From Sorex araneus (lineage: Eukaryota; Chordata; Mammalia; Eulipotyphla; Soricidae), in the NCBI RefSeq assembly GCF_027595985.1, contig NC_073304.1, positions 146,376,746-146,440,745 of the forward strand: 64,000 bases of DNA, written 5' to 3'. How positions within the stretch are numbered: position 1 is the first letter of the stretch; each line of letters begins with the position of its first letter. This document shows positions 11,568-21,039 of the stretch, piece after piece. The notes under the pieces were generated by a model that searched no databases, was not told the origin of the DNA, and was given only the letters and a program-made list of their open reading frames with translations. Position numbers and translations under genes: made by a program.

Positions 11568-11582
11568 ATGAGGACTCGGTGA
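11568..11582 (+). promoter_or_regulatory. Minimal upstream ORF (MRTR-stop) just before the MAN1A2 start
   Basis: ATG AGG ACT CGG TGA lies 23 bases before the main ATG. Its start has A at -3 (GACCATGA), a context as good as that of the main start. Because the spacing is so short, ribosomes translating it would seldom reinitiate at 11606. It could therefore lower MAN1A2 output or favour leaky scanning. This is inferred from sequence only. Confidence 0.5.
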
Positions 11583-11605
11583 AAGCCGGCCCGCGAGCGG
11601 AGACG

Positions 11606-11907
11606 ATGACGACCCCCGCCCTGCTGCCCCTGTCTGGACGCAGGATTCCCCCGCTGAGCCTGGGGCCGCCGCCGTTCCCCCACCACAGGGCTACCCTGCG
11701 ACTTTCCGAGAAGTTCATCCTCCTCCTCATCCTAAGTGCCTTCATCACCTTGTGTTTCGGGGCGTTTTTCTTCCTCCCCGACTCCTCCAAGCACAAACGC
11801 TTTGACCTAGGCTTGGAGGACGTGCTGATCCCGCACATCGACGCCGGCAAGGGCGGCAAGAGCCCCGGCGCCTTCTGGATCCACGGCCCCGACGCGCACA
11901 GACACAG
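11606..11907 (+). CDS. MAN1A2: MAN1A2 coding exon 1: Golgi alpha-1,2-mannosidase IB, cytoplasmic tail and membrane anchor
   Basis: The gene encodes a class I (GH47) alpha-1,2-mannosidase that trims Man8-9 N-glycans toward Man5 in the cis-Golgi. This exon gives residues 1-100 plus two bases of codon 101. It starts MTTPALLPLSGRRIPPL, has a basic/proline-rich cytosolic tail, and has a signal-anchor helix at about residues 36-57 (EKFILLLILSAFITLCFGAF) as in type II Golgi enzymes. The luminal stem begins PDSSKHKRFDLGLEDVLIPH. The chosen ATG (A at -3) matches the human MAN1A2 start as I remember it. MAN1A1 starts differently, so the paralogue call is firm. An in-frame GTG at 11579 only extends the frame. 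The exon ends at CACAG before GTTGGT, an unusual donor with T at +3. Codon 101 (AG|G, Arg) is completed by exon 2. Confidence 0.96.
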
Positions 11908-12250
11908 GTTGGTGGGTCTCGGCGTTGCGGGCGCTTGCGGCAGCGGCCGGGGTGGCGCGGCGCGACGGCCTCCAGCCGAGTGTCCTGGTCCCCGAGCCCG
12001 GAGAGGGGGACTGGCCTTTGGGGTCGGCTGAGGGGAGCCGAGCGCCGGGACGGCGCCTTGCGGCTCGCCGTCGCGGGAGAGCGTTGGTGCCGCTGTTGTC
12101 CGAGCAGGCTGACGACACTCGCAAGGTGACTGGCTGCACCTGGGCTCCTCAGGTCCGCGTCGCCGCGCGTCGGTGCCGCCCGACGGCCCCGGGGTCGGCT
12201 CCCTCCGGCGTGCGCTCGGTCTCGCCTTAGAGGCAGACGAACGCTGGCCG

Positions 12251-12736
12251 CAGAGAGCTGTCACTTTTTGCCGTGCTGCGTTCTGATCTTCGGCGCTCGA
12301 GGGGCACGTGTTTGGGTCTCCATTTGCGATCAGTTAATTAGACGGAATCTTAAGTCGTGCTGTGAGTCGTGTAGACTCGCCTTTAAAATGGATATTTCAT
12401 TTTTCTCAGGTCTGTTCTCGCCCTTAAGGCTTTGCTGGTGTGCGCGGTGTACTCTGTAACTGTTTGGTTTTGGCTGATGAGAAGGGTCACATTTTTGCAG
12501 ATGACCTAGTCTGAAACAGGGAGACCGTACCTAAAATTAGGGTAAAATGGGAGCTCTAGTTAGAATTCCTTTAAACGTAAGCAGTTTATATCCGAATTTG
12601 GATTTAAGGTACAAATTTAATGGGACGTTAAATCTCTCCTTCCATTTCTGTTTCTAGAAATAATTTTTGAGTTTGTGAGAAGCATCATATGTTCGGATTC
12701 TGTGGAACGCTTTAAACTTCGTTATGCTTGAGATTT
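12251..12736. other. Proximal intron 1, no repeat recognised
   Basis: Transition from CpG island to AT-rich intron. No interspersed repeat or exon is recognised. Confidence 0.6.
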
Positions 12737-12907
12737 TTTTTTTTTCTTTTTGGATCACACCTGGCAATGCTCAGGGGTTACTCCTGGCTCTGCACTCAGG
12801 AATTACTCCTGGCGGTGCTCAGGGGACCATATGGGATGCTGGGAATTGAACCCGGGTCGGCTGCGTGCAAGGCAAACGCCCTACCCGCTGTGCTGTCTCT
12901 CCAGCCC
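12737..12907 (-). repeat. SINE family 1, antisense, near full length
   Basis: Poly(T) then TTTTTGGATCACACCTGGC through to TGTCTCTCCAGCCCC. The flanks ATGCTTGAGATTTTT (about 12723) and ATGCCTGAGATTTTT (about 12910) form an imperfect 15-bp target duplication with one mismatch. Confidence 0.93.
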
Positions 12908-13455
12908 CTATGCCTGAGATTTTTGGGAAAAAAAGCTTAGATTCAAATGTGAGCTTAAGTTAAAGGCTTGAGAAAATTCATAAATTCACTGGAGTCCTGA
13001 GAGCTGGATTTTCTTCTCATCCGATACAGGTCTGTTCTCCCCCCTCCCCCCACCATTTTCTGCTATGACCTGGATCTAGGAAATGCTCAAAACATATGCC
13101 GTGTAGATTGATTGTTTCTCCGATGCCCAAATTCTAACCCACTAAATCATGTACCACATAGGAAGGTCCTACATTTCAATGGAGGGGAGAACTTGTTACT
13201 CCTTTATTTGCTTGCTAGTCCTTTGACTTTTTGTAGGAACCTTATGGTAGTTGTTTCTAAAATTGTTCCATATCATTCCTCTGTAAATCAATTTGGAATT
13301 TTTCATCATTTCCAGCTTTTGTACCTCTTGCATTTTATTTTATTCCCCCCTGTACTTTGTAACTGAGAAAAACCTAATGCGTCTGTGAAATATGTTACAG
13401 GAAAATTAACACTGTAAAGTTTTCCTTGGAAACCTTATTTTCTCTGTTCTTTTTA
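12908..13455. other. Intron 1 sequence, nothing recognised
   Basis: AT-rich; an 84-codon frame at 13112-13366 has no domain features. Confidence 0.5.
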
Positions 13456-13456
13456 T

Positions 13457-13644
13457 TTGTCTTTTTTTTTTTTTTTTTTTGCTTTTTGGGTCACACCCAG
13501 CGATGCTCAGGGGTTACTACTGGCTTTGCACTCAGGAATTACTCCTGGCGGTGCTTGGGGGACCATATGGGATGCCGGGGATCGAATCCGGGTCGGCCGC
13601 GTGCAAGGCAAATGCCCTACCCGCTGTGCTATCGCTCCGGCCCC
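13457..13644 (-). repeat. SINE family 1, antisense, young full-length copy
   Basis: About 18 T residues precede GCTTTTTGGGTCACACCCAG. CpGs are largely retained (GGTCGGCCGCGTGC, TATCGCTCCGGCCCC). The target duplication TTCTCTGTTCTTTTT lies at about 13440-13454 and 13645-13659. In gene sense the copy presents a strong pyrimidine tract followed by CACACCCAG, resembling a 3' splice site. Confidence 0.95.
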
Positions 13645-13659
13645 TTCTCTGTTCTTTTT

Positions 13660-14386
13660 AAAAAAGAAACTGTGATAAAGGTATTCGGACTGAGTTCAGA
13701 ATTCTTGACCTCCACCTAATAACACTATTGAATTCTGTTATTATAGTATTCTATCATATATTAAATTGTTTTTCATATATTAATGTGGTCTAAAGATTAA
13801 AAACAGACGAGGCATTGTTCTAGCTAAAAACATTTACATTGAGAAATTAAGTCAAAAGAACTTAAAATAGAACTTTAAAGAACTTAAGATAGTTTTGTAA
13901 ATATTATGATTTTATAAATATTATAAGACATTTAAAAAAGGTCTACTTGCAAACTAAGCCACCGGTTTTAAATTATATACCAAGTGACTACTATGCTGTG
14001 TTTTGTTATCCAAGTACTGAGTTTGAAGTGACAGGTTGGCCATTGAATTTTGATTTGAAGGGAGGGTAAGTGAGCCATGTCCTGAGTTTTTAATAGTAAT
14101 AGTTTGGTGAAAGTGTTACATGATAGAATTTATTCAAATCTATGAGGTTCCTGAGTTTTTGAAAACAATACAAATTGTGAGAATTCAGGTAAGGAGGGAT
14201 TTCTGTTATTGCCTCTGTGCCTGTTAACTTTTCTATTTTTTGTTATGTTATCTGTTGACACTTACACCTGAAAACAGTTCTCATTCATAGTGTCAAGGAT
14301 TCTTCCAGTTTGAGCAGCACGAGACAATTTTAGTTAGAAATCAGTCAAGTAAGTTTAAAATATAAGAATAGCATTTTATTTTACTT
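13660..14386. other. Intron 1 sequence, nothing recognised
   Basis: AT-rich unique-looking intron without identifiable repeats. Confidence 0.5.
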
Positions 14387-14387
14387 T

Positions 14388-14561
14388 ATTTTTTTGCTTT
14401 TTGGGTCATACCCGGCGATGCACAGGGGTCACTCCTAGCTCATGTACTCAGGAATCACTCCTGGCGGTGCTCAGGGGACCATATGGGACGCTGGGATTCG
14501 AACCAGGGTCGGTCACGTGCAAGGCAAGCGCCCTACCCACTGTGCTATCACTCCAGCCCCC
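14388..14561 (-). repeat. SINE family 1, antisense
   Basis: TTTGCTTTTTGGGTCATACCC to GTGCTATCACTCCAGCCCC, moderately diverged but full length. Confidence 0.92.
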
Positions 14562-14837
14562 AAAATAACAGCATTTTAAAAGAATGCTGTTCACAGCATT
14601 TCATAGATTGTTAAATTGATAGGCCATGCAAAGTGCTTGATTTAGTTTATCGCATTTAGCCACTGCTCAATACAGTTTTGCTATTATTATAATTGTCAGT
14701 GTTACAGTTTCAAATATTTAATATTGGAGTCTGTTTCTCTTTAAATACTACAATGTGTTTCTAAAAAATTGGGTGCAGCTTAATATTTAAAGAGTTTATT
14801 AAAATATTGATGTCTGGAAAGGAACATTTTATTCTAT

Positions 14838-15008
14838 TTAATGGTTTTTAGGCTACAGCCGGCTGTGCTCAGGATTACTTCCTGGCTCTGTGCTCAGGGA
14901 TCACTCCTAGCACGACTCAGGGAACCGTATGTGGTCCCCAGGATTGAACTTGGGTTGGCTGTGAACAAGACAGGCACCTTACCCAACTCTTACTATCTCT
15001 CTGGCCCC
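14838..15008 (-). repeat. SINE family 1, antisense, old
   Basis: TTTTAGGCTACAGCCGGCTG to CTATCTCTCTGGCCCC; strongly diverged, with a variant core (ACCGTATGTGGTCCCCAGG). Confidence 0.82.
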
Positions 15009-15771
15009 TTAAAAAGGAACATTTTATAACTACACTACTTGGCAACCTGTGTATTGCACATCTGCAGTGCACCTGCCTTTATGGAGTTTCACACAAAGGA
15101 GGAATAATGGGCATCAAATATATGATTTTATTTTTGAGGTGTGATGAGTTATGAAGTTGTACCAGTGCTATGAGATTTGCCCCCTAGAGAGGTGAGGGTG
15201 GGTTGAAAGCAGAAGACACACGTATGTAAGAGCCCTAAAGTGAAGAAGCTTGGTCTTACTGAGAAATATTTGGCATGCTTGGTGTAGAGCTTAGTGGTCT
15301 GGAGTTAGCTGCAAAAAAGTTGATGGGAGTCATATTTGGCCTTACTATTGTTGGAAAGTTTGAATTAATTGCTAATATTCATGTATCAGTGGCTTCCCCT
15401 CAAAGTCCACATTTCTGAATTTTTTAGAAAAATTTGAGTCTATGGCAGCATCCGAGTGTATTTTCAATTGGCTACACTTAATAGGATCTGGGCAGCACAT
15501 TTTTCCTATAGATTAGTGTTTCTGAACCTTTGTCGGACTGTGGCTCCTTTCTGATCTTGTTTCCTTCCTGTAGCGACCCCCTTTCTATGCTTGGCCCCTG
15601 GTCTTATGCTGCTGTTCTACAGTTACTGCATGAAAACTGTGAAAACCTGTGAAACCTGAGGTGAAACCTCAGGTGAAAACCTCTGAAACCTGAGATGAAA
15701 ACCTGTGGCTCCCCAGGCCTAACCTCACCTTGTGCTGTTGTCCATTACTCAGTTTTTACCTTGGTCCTCCT
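15009..15771. other. Intron 1 sequence with a short local GTGAAACCT repeat
   Basis: No gene. At about 15632-15705 the word GTGAAAACCTGTGAAACCTG and variants repeat four to five times, a small degenerate tandem array. Confidence 0.6.
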
Positions 15772-15920
15772 TTTTTTTTATTTTCCTGTTTGGGTCACAC
15801 CTGGTCATGCACAGGTCACACTTCTGGCTCTGCACTCAGGAATTACTTCTGGTGGTGCTCGGGGGACCATATGGCATGCTGGCAATTGAACTCCCCTTTG
15901 TGCTATATCGCTCCAGCCCT
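15772..15920 (-). repeat. SINE family 1, antisense, with deletion in the head
   Basis: GTTTGGGTCACACCTGGTC to ATATCGCTCCAGCCC. About 25 bp are missing between the B-box region and the A box (GAACTCCCCTTTGTGC). Confidence 0.88.
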
Positions 15921-16195
15921 ATCTTGGTCCTCTTGAACTATCCTGGAACCTATGATTTTCATGTTGGTCAGTTAGTGTTGGGGATTCATGGTTCAGTTTC
16001 TCAGAACTTGATTGTTTATAGGTGAATAATATTTATTGAGTGATTTTAAATGTCTTAAGGGAAAGAGGTTTACTTGAACATTATTTGTATTTGTTTTAAA
16101 AGCTATTGTAGCCTTATGAAATTTTTCTTGCATGCATTTGTCAGTCACTTTGGGTGATTTGTATTTAAACTTATACCCACTTGTCTGATTTGCAG

Positions 16196-16262
16196 AGCTT
16201 TATTTATTTATTTATCTATTTATTTACCTATAAATAAATATTTATTTATCTATTAATAAATC
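16196..16262. repeat. (TTTA)n microsatellite
   Basis: Repeated ATTTATTTATTTAT with inverted TAAATAAATA inside, forming an imperfect AT palindrome. Confidence 0.9.
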
Positions 16263-16529
16263 CCTTAACTTATCTATTAAGAGCTGATATTCCCCAAATC
16301 CACAGATTTATTTACTTACTTTCCCTGCCCTGAGTTTTTCCCCTTGTACTTTTGGTCCATGTATTGTCTGTGATTACATAGTTATACTAATCTACTTACA
16401 TTATTTACTTTTCCCAAATGTACATGAGTTCCTTGAAGACAGATGACTTATCTTTTTATCTTCAATACTTGCATTATATTCCTTTGTTTTTTCTTTTCAA
16501 ATTGAAAAACAGTATTTTATTTATTCATT

Positions 16530-16828
16530 TATTTTTATAGAGGTTACACCTGGTGGTGCTCTAAGGTGAGAATCATGTAGTGTTAATTTTAGGAATTGAT
16601 ATCAGAACCTCATGCATGATACACGGGTTGCTCAGTTCTTTTTGTTTGTTTGTTTGTTTGTTTTAATTTTGAGCCATGCCCAGAAGTGCTGAGGGCTTAC
16701 TCCTGGTTTTGCCCTTAGGGATCACTTCTGGCAGGACTCAGTGGACCATAAATGTTGCTGGGGATTGAACCTGATTTGGTCACTTGCTGTGCAAGTGCCT
16801 ACCTGCTCTCCTGTTGCTCCCCGCCCCA
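16530..16828 (-). repeat. Two old antisense SINE family 1 copies separated by (TTTG)n
   Basis: A very diverged copy (GGTTACACCTGGTGGTGC, about 16536-16632) is followed by a TTTG run at 16639-16665. A second copy then starts TTTTGAGCCATGCCCAG and ends CTGTTGCTCCCCGCCCC. The run marks the A-rich tail of the second copy. Confidence 0.8.
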
Positions 16829-17440
16829 TGTTCTTAATGTAAATACCTGTTGGAAAAATGTGTTCTGGGATGAAGAAATGGCTCAGTGGTAGAATTATTC
16901 TCTTGCAGTACCAGATGTGGCCCCCCAAACAAAAAAGATATCTTGGTAATGTGATAAAAGAAGGTATAAGCAAAGAAACCAAAAAATTAAAACAAACACA
17001 AAACAGTGCAAAACTTAAGAAGTATGAAAAAATAAGATACAGAACAGAAAAAACAAATGTTATAAAATGAGAAGAATATAATTTCTAGTAGGCCCTTTAT
17101 TATTATTTTTTAAAATTTAGGAAATGATTTATTTAGAACAGTGGTTTAATCATAGGTTTGGTGTCAGTATGAAGACATTTCTTGCTGGTCCATCAAAAAG
17201 TTACTGCTGCTTAACACATGGTAGGTTCTTCTGGATCATGGTAGTTGGACCTTGGCAGTCCTGTCCACAATAGATTGCTTTGCCCTTCTGTATTGCCATA
17301 ACTCACCTGTTTAGAACAGATCTTTATACTTTGCTGTCCCTGCCATGTGTATTTTTTGCTAATTTTGCCAAAGAGTAATTCAGAAAGTAAGTTATTTCTT
17401 TTGGTGTTGTGCTGTACACAGATATTTTTTCTTTTGTTCT
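16829..17440. other. Intron 1 sequence, nothing firm
   Basis: A fragment at about 16862-16930 (GATGAAGAAATGGCTCAGTGG, then CAGTACCAGATGTGGCCCCC) resembles a generic tRNA-type SINE in + orientation but is too short to classify. Confidence 0.4.
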
Positions 17441-17592
17441 TTTTCTTGGGCCACACCTACAGGGCTCAGAGCTTACTCATGGCTCTGTGCTTAGGGATCT
17501 CTCCTTGGGGGGGCCATATGTGATGCCCGAGACCTGGCCTTATGTGTGCAAGACAAGTGCCCTACTTGTACTATCTTGAACAACTAGCCCCT
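17441..17592 (-). repeat. SINE family 1, antisense, old
   Basis: CTTGGGCCACACCTACAGGG to TTGAACAACTAGCCCC; diverged, with part of the body deleted. Confidence 0.78.
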
Positions 17593-17645
17593 TGAAAGAT
17601 AAAATTTGAACCCTCAAAAGAGACAGAAAAAAAAAAACAAACATC

Positions 17646-17830
17646 AGGGGCTGGAGAGATAGCACAGCGGGTAGGGCGTTTGCCTTGCACGCGGCCGACC
17701 CGGGTTCAAATCCCAGCATCCCATATGGTCCCCTGAGCACGGCCAGGGGTGATTCCTGAGTGCATAGCCAGGAGTAACCCCTGTGCATCGCCAGGTGTGA
17801 CCCAAAAAGCAAAAAAAAAAAAAAAAAAAA
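17646..17830 (+). repeat. SINE family 1, sense, young
   Basis: GGGGCTGGAGAGATAGCAC to GACCCAAAAAGC plus about 20 A residues. An A-rich target duplication containing ACATCAG flanks it (about 17640 and 17838). It faces the older antisense copy at 17441-17592 across a ~55 bp gap, so the two could pair in the pre-mRNA. Confidence 0.93.
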
Positions 17831-18644
17831 CAAAAAAACATCAGAGCCTTGTAACTTTTTCAAAGCTAGAACAAGTGGTGATGACACAGAAAGTAATGCA
17901 AGTACAGGTGTTTTACTCTTAGAAGAAACAAGGGAAAAGAAATGTGTGACAACAAAACTTGTTAGACTTTATCACTGGTACTGAAAAAGCTTTCCACTCT
18001 TGCCGCTAGCAGATGATCATGGCCCTGTGTGTAGTATGCTCACAAATTCTAACAGTGATCCTTCCAAATGTACTCATTTGTATTTGAAACAGAAATCTTA
18101 CAGTAAGCTGTTGGATTCTTCAAAAAACGTTTATGCAGCCAGATGAAAAGTCAGAAGTCAAAGACCAGTAAAGAGTGAAAAAAGTCAGTAGCAACTAGTG
18201 ACAAGTTGCTATTTCAGGGGTCTTATTTACTTACTCTTTGAATGTTTAAAATGAAAACTGTTCCCTCTTGGTAAGGAGTTTGTAACATTATGCATCTTAG
18301 ATGTTAACTAGGGAAACTTTGGGTCCTTGGGCTGCTCAAACACTGTTGTGGTTCTGTTGTTTTTTGACAGCACCATTTGAAGGAGAATTGTTTTGATCAC
18401 CTATAAAAAGTGATCAAAAAGGAACAAGTTGTAGAGTATATATAAATCAAGTGGTTGGTTTTGTGATTAACCTTCATGAGTCAATTAACATGAGTAACTG
18501 AGTAATTGACATGCTTTGCTTTGCTTCATGAGTGAAGTTGAAGACTTTAGGGAAGAACTTCTTTGTTGCCTTGACTTTCCTGGATGAACCACTAGTTTAG
18601 AGATACTTGATGCTCTGGTTGAATGATTTTTCTGTAGGAGAAAG
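17831..18644. other. Intron 1 sequence, nothing recognised
   Basis: AT-rich; no repeat or exon assigned. Confidence 0.5.
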
Positions 18645-18787
18645 GGGTTGTCCAGGAATCGCATCTGACTCTGTGCTCAGAGTCCACTCTTGGTAGTGCA
18701 CAGGGGATCATGGGCCAGTACCCTGGGATCAAACTGGGGTCTGCCCTGTGTAAGGCAAGCTTTATCCTTGTACTCTTCCTCCAGCTC
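18645..18787 (-). repeat. SINE family 1, antisense, old fragment
   Basis: Recognised from GACTCTGTGCTCAGAG, GGGGATCATGGGCC and GTAAGGCAAGCTTTATC; the tail is missing. Confidence 0.72.
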
Positions 18788-18984
18788 TGGATGGGTATTT
18801 TCAAGCACAGGCTTTAGATTGGGGCAAATGCCCCACTATATTATGTGTAGCACTTGATTGGACACCGCACAGACATAGTTGCAAGGTATGTTGCTTATCC
18901 AGGAATTTTGTCTGCTCCATATAAGGTCTACTAGAAGCTCCTTGCTGCAAAGAAGTTTTCTACTTGTGAAAGTTGTATAGATCG

Positions 18985-19154
18985 GAGGCTGGAGCACAGT
19001 GGGTAGGGCCTTGCATGCAGCCTTGCACACGGCCGACCCCGGTTTGATTCCCAGCATCCCATATGGTCCCCTGAGCACCACCAGGGGTAATTGCTGAGTG
19101 CAGCGCCAGGAGTGGCCTCTGTGCATTGTGTGACCCAAAAAAAGAAAAAAAAAA
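18985..19154 (+). repeat. SINE family 1, sense, with target duplication
   Basis: The head has a local rearrangement (CCTTGCATGCAGCCTTGCAC repeats the word CCTTGCA). The body CATCCCATATGGTCCCC and CACCACCAGGGGTAATTG are normal. AAGTTGTAYAGATC flanks the element (left copy T, right copy C at Y), at about 18968 and 19153. Confidence 0.92.
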
Positions 19155-19319
19155 GTTGTACAGATCACAAGTGAAATTTGTGGCTGAGCTATGAGTTCTT
19201 GGCTTTTTATGGTACTGTTAAAAGTGTGGACTTTCTACCACCATCATCTTCTCCATTTGGAAATGAGGTGGTGAGGTGGCTCTCAAGAGGAAGGTTCTTT
19301 CACATCTTCTGCAATTGAG

Positions 19320-19568
19320 GGTTACTGTCACTGTCATCCCATTGCTCATTGGTTTGTTTGAGCGGGCACCAGTAACGTCTCTCATTGAGAGACTTATTGT
19401 TACTGTTTTTGGCATATCCAATACGCCACGGGTAACTTGCCAGGCTCTGCCGTGTGGGCGCGATACTCTCGGTAGCTTGCCGGGCTCTCCGAGAGGGGCA
19501 GAGGAACTGAACACGGGTTGGCCACATGAAAGGCGAATGCCCTACCGCTGTGCTATGGCTTCAGCCCC
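19320..19568 (-). repeat. SINE family 2, antisense, with extra leader
   Basis: Full family 2 body from GTTACTGTCACTGTCATCCC to TGCTATGGCTTCAGCCCC. Its 5' side (right, 19569-19672) carries a leader shared with the copy at 44438-44690. Confidence 0.93.
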
Positions 19569-19672
19569 CAGTTGAGGGTAGAAATAAAAATAAGTTTCTG
19601 CAAGAATGAAATTTTGCACCAGTAGAGCCCTTGTTAGATGCAGAATGGATGACTAAGCACGTGCATATGAAA
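19569..19672 (-). repeat. Leader segment attached to SINE family 2 (copy 1)
   Basis: The reverse complement contains GTGCTTAGTCATCCATTCTG, CATCTAACAAGGGCTCT and CAAAATTTCATTCTTGCAGA, ending TACCCTCAACTGGGGG next to the SINE head. The same words in the same order precede the family 2 SINE at 44.4 kb. The unit is therefore about 100 bp longer than ordinary copies. Confidence 0.8.
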
Positions 19673-20479
19673 CTCCTAGTTACCTTTCTTAATACACTTA
19701 ATATTTTTCTTCATGGGCTTGTCACAAATACTTTTACTGAGAAATAAGATGGGTACATTCAAAAAGAAGTTGACCTTTTGGGATAATTGTGTTAGAAATG
19801 TTACAGTTTTGCAAAGATTTTTGATTGCTGTTCACATCAAACAAAATTATACAAAATAATAGGTAAACATTTAAGGGTGCTAGCTCAAAACTTTAATCAT
19901 CATTACCCTGAACATGAGAATCTAGAATAATAAATCCTTAAATGGAAGATGATAACTCATACACACTTAATTCTCATGAAAAAGCCTGATAGAGTTATCT
20001 TCTGATGTAACTCTGGTGTCCTACATAAAATCCAACCATTGTCTCAATTTTGAATATCAGTGGGAAAAGGAACATTTATCCTGAATGCTAGGCTATTAAA
20101 TTGTTGGTCTTATTTTGATTGCCTTTTTATTTGAGAAGACTTCCAACCATCGAGATAAAATCCAAATGGATGTCAGAGCAGCTCTTCCAGTCTCTGAGAG
20201 TGATGCAGTCATGGCTAGCCAATATTCTAGCAAAAAAACAGCCACAGACTTTGCACTAATTTTACATGAATTACCTTTTGCTTTCTTCAAAGTTCAAGGC
20301 GTTCTGTAAGCATATTCGCTGACTGCTTAGTTTTTTGGTGATATTAAATTTAAGTAACTAGAATTTTCATTTTATAATAAAAATTCTAGTTCTAAAGTAT
20401 TAATTCAAAGTATTATCTTTAAAAGCTACTACTGCTATTATAAATAATGTTTTGATTTTTGTGTTGCAGTTTGTGAAAT
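19673..20479. other. Intron 1 sequence, nothing recognised
   Basis: AT-rich. Two overlapping opposite-strand 64-codon frames near 20096-20309 show no conserved features. Confidence 0.5.
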
Positions 20480-20735
20480 AGTCTTAGCGATAGCACAGCC
20501 ACAGTGGTAGGGCATTTGCCTTGCACGCAGCCGACCCAGGTTGGATTCTTCTGCCCCTCTCGGAGAGCCCGGCAAGCTACCGAGAGTATCTCGCCCGCAC
20601 GACAGAGCCTGGCCAGCTACCTGTGGCATATTCAATACGCCAAAAACAGTAACAACAAAGCTCACAATGGAGATGTTACTGGTTTCTGCCTGAACAAATT
20701 GATGAGCATCGGGATGACAGTGGTGATGAAAAGTT
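20480..20735 (+). repeat. SINE family 2, sense arm of inverted pair
   Basis: GCGATAGCACAGCCACAGTGG through CTCGGAGAGCCCGGCAAGC to GGGATGACAGTGG. Only about 65 bp separate it from an antisense copy of the same family. Confidence 0.93.
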
Positions 20736-20800
20736 TGAAAACCACTTATCTATAACTAGTAGAGGATTCTTACGTGTATCAATGTAACTTGCGTCATTGT

Positions 20801-21037
20801 AGCACTGTCATCCCATTATTCATCGATTTGCTTGAGCGGGCACCAGTATCATCTCCATTGTGAGACTTCTTGTTACTGTTTTTGGCACATCGAATAGCCA
20901 CGGGTAGCTTGCCAGGCTCTGCCATGCGGGCAGGATACTCTCGGTAGCTTGCCAGTCTCTCCGAGAGGGGTGGAATCGAACCTGGGTCGGCTGCGTGCAA
21001 GGCAGACACCCTACCCGCAGTGCTATGGCTCCAGTCC
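20801..21037 (-). repeat. SINE family 2, antisense arm of inverted pair
   Basis: GCACTGTCATCCCATTATTC to TGCTATGGCTCCAGTCC, complementary to most of 20480-20735. Confidence 0.93.
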
Positions 21038-21039
21038 TC

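Larger units (their letters stand above)
10180..12250. promoter_or_regulatory. MAN1A2: CpG island and promoter of MAN1A2
   Basis: GC content and CpG density jump sharply here and fall again after about 12.25 kb. The island covers the 5' UTR, coding exon 1 and the start of intron 1. Visible elements are a YY1-like ACATGGCGG at about 10268, a GC box GGGGGAGGGGCGG near 10607, a palindromic NRF1-like TGCGCGCGCA at 10639-10648 and an ETS-like GAGGAAGT near 11043. No TATA box is obvious, which fits a broad housekeeping-type promoter. The exact start site cannot be fixed from sequence. No SINE or L1 interrupts the interval from 10.0 to 12.7 kb. Confidence 0.85.

Noticed and set aside
10262-11571. 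Long open frames (up to 433 codons) on both strands across the CpG island
   Set aside because: Stop codons are rare at such GC content. The products are Arg/Pro/Ala/Gly-rich on all frames, and the region is the MAN1A2 leader and promoter.
11014-12264. 416-codon minus-strand frame opposite MAN1A2 exon 1, as a possible divergent gene
   Set aside because: It is the antisense shadow of exon 1 and the GC-rich leader, with no domain and no splice pattern.
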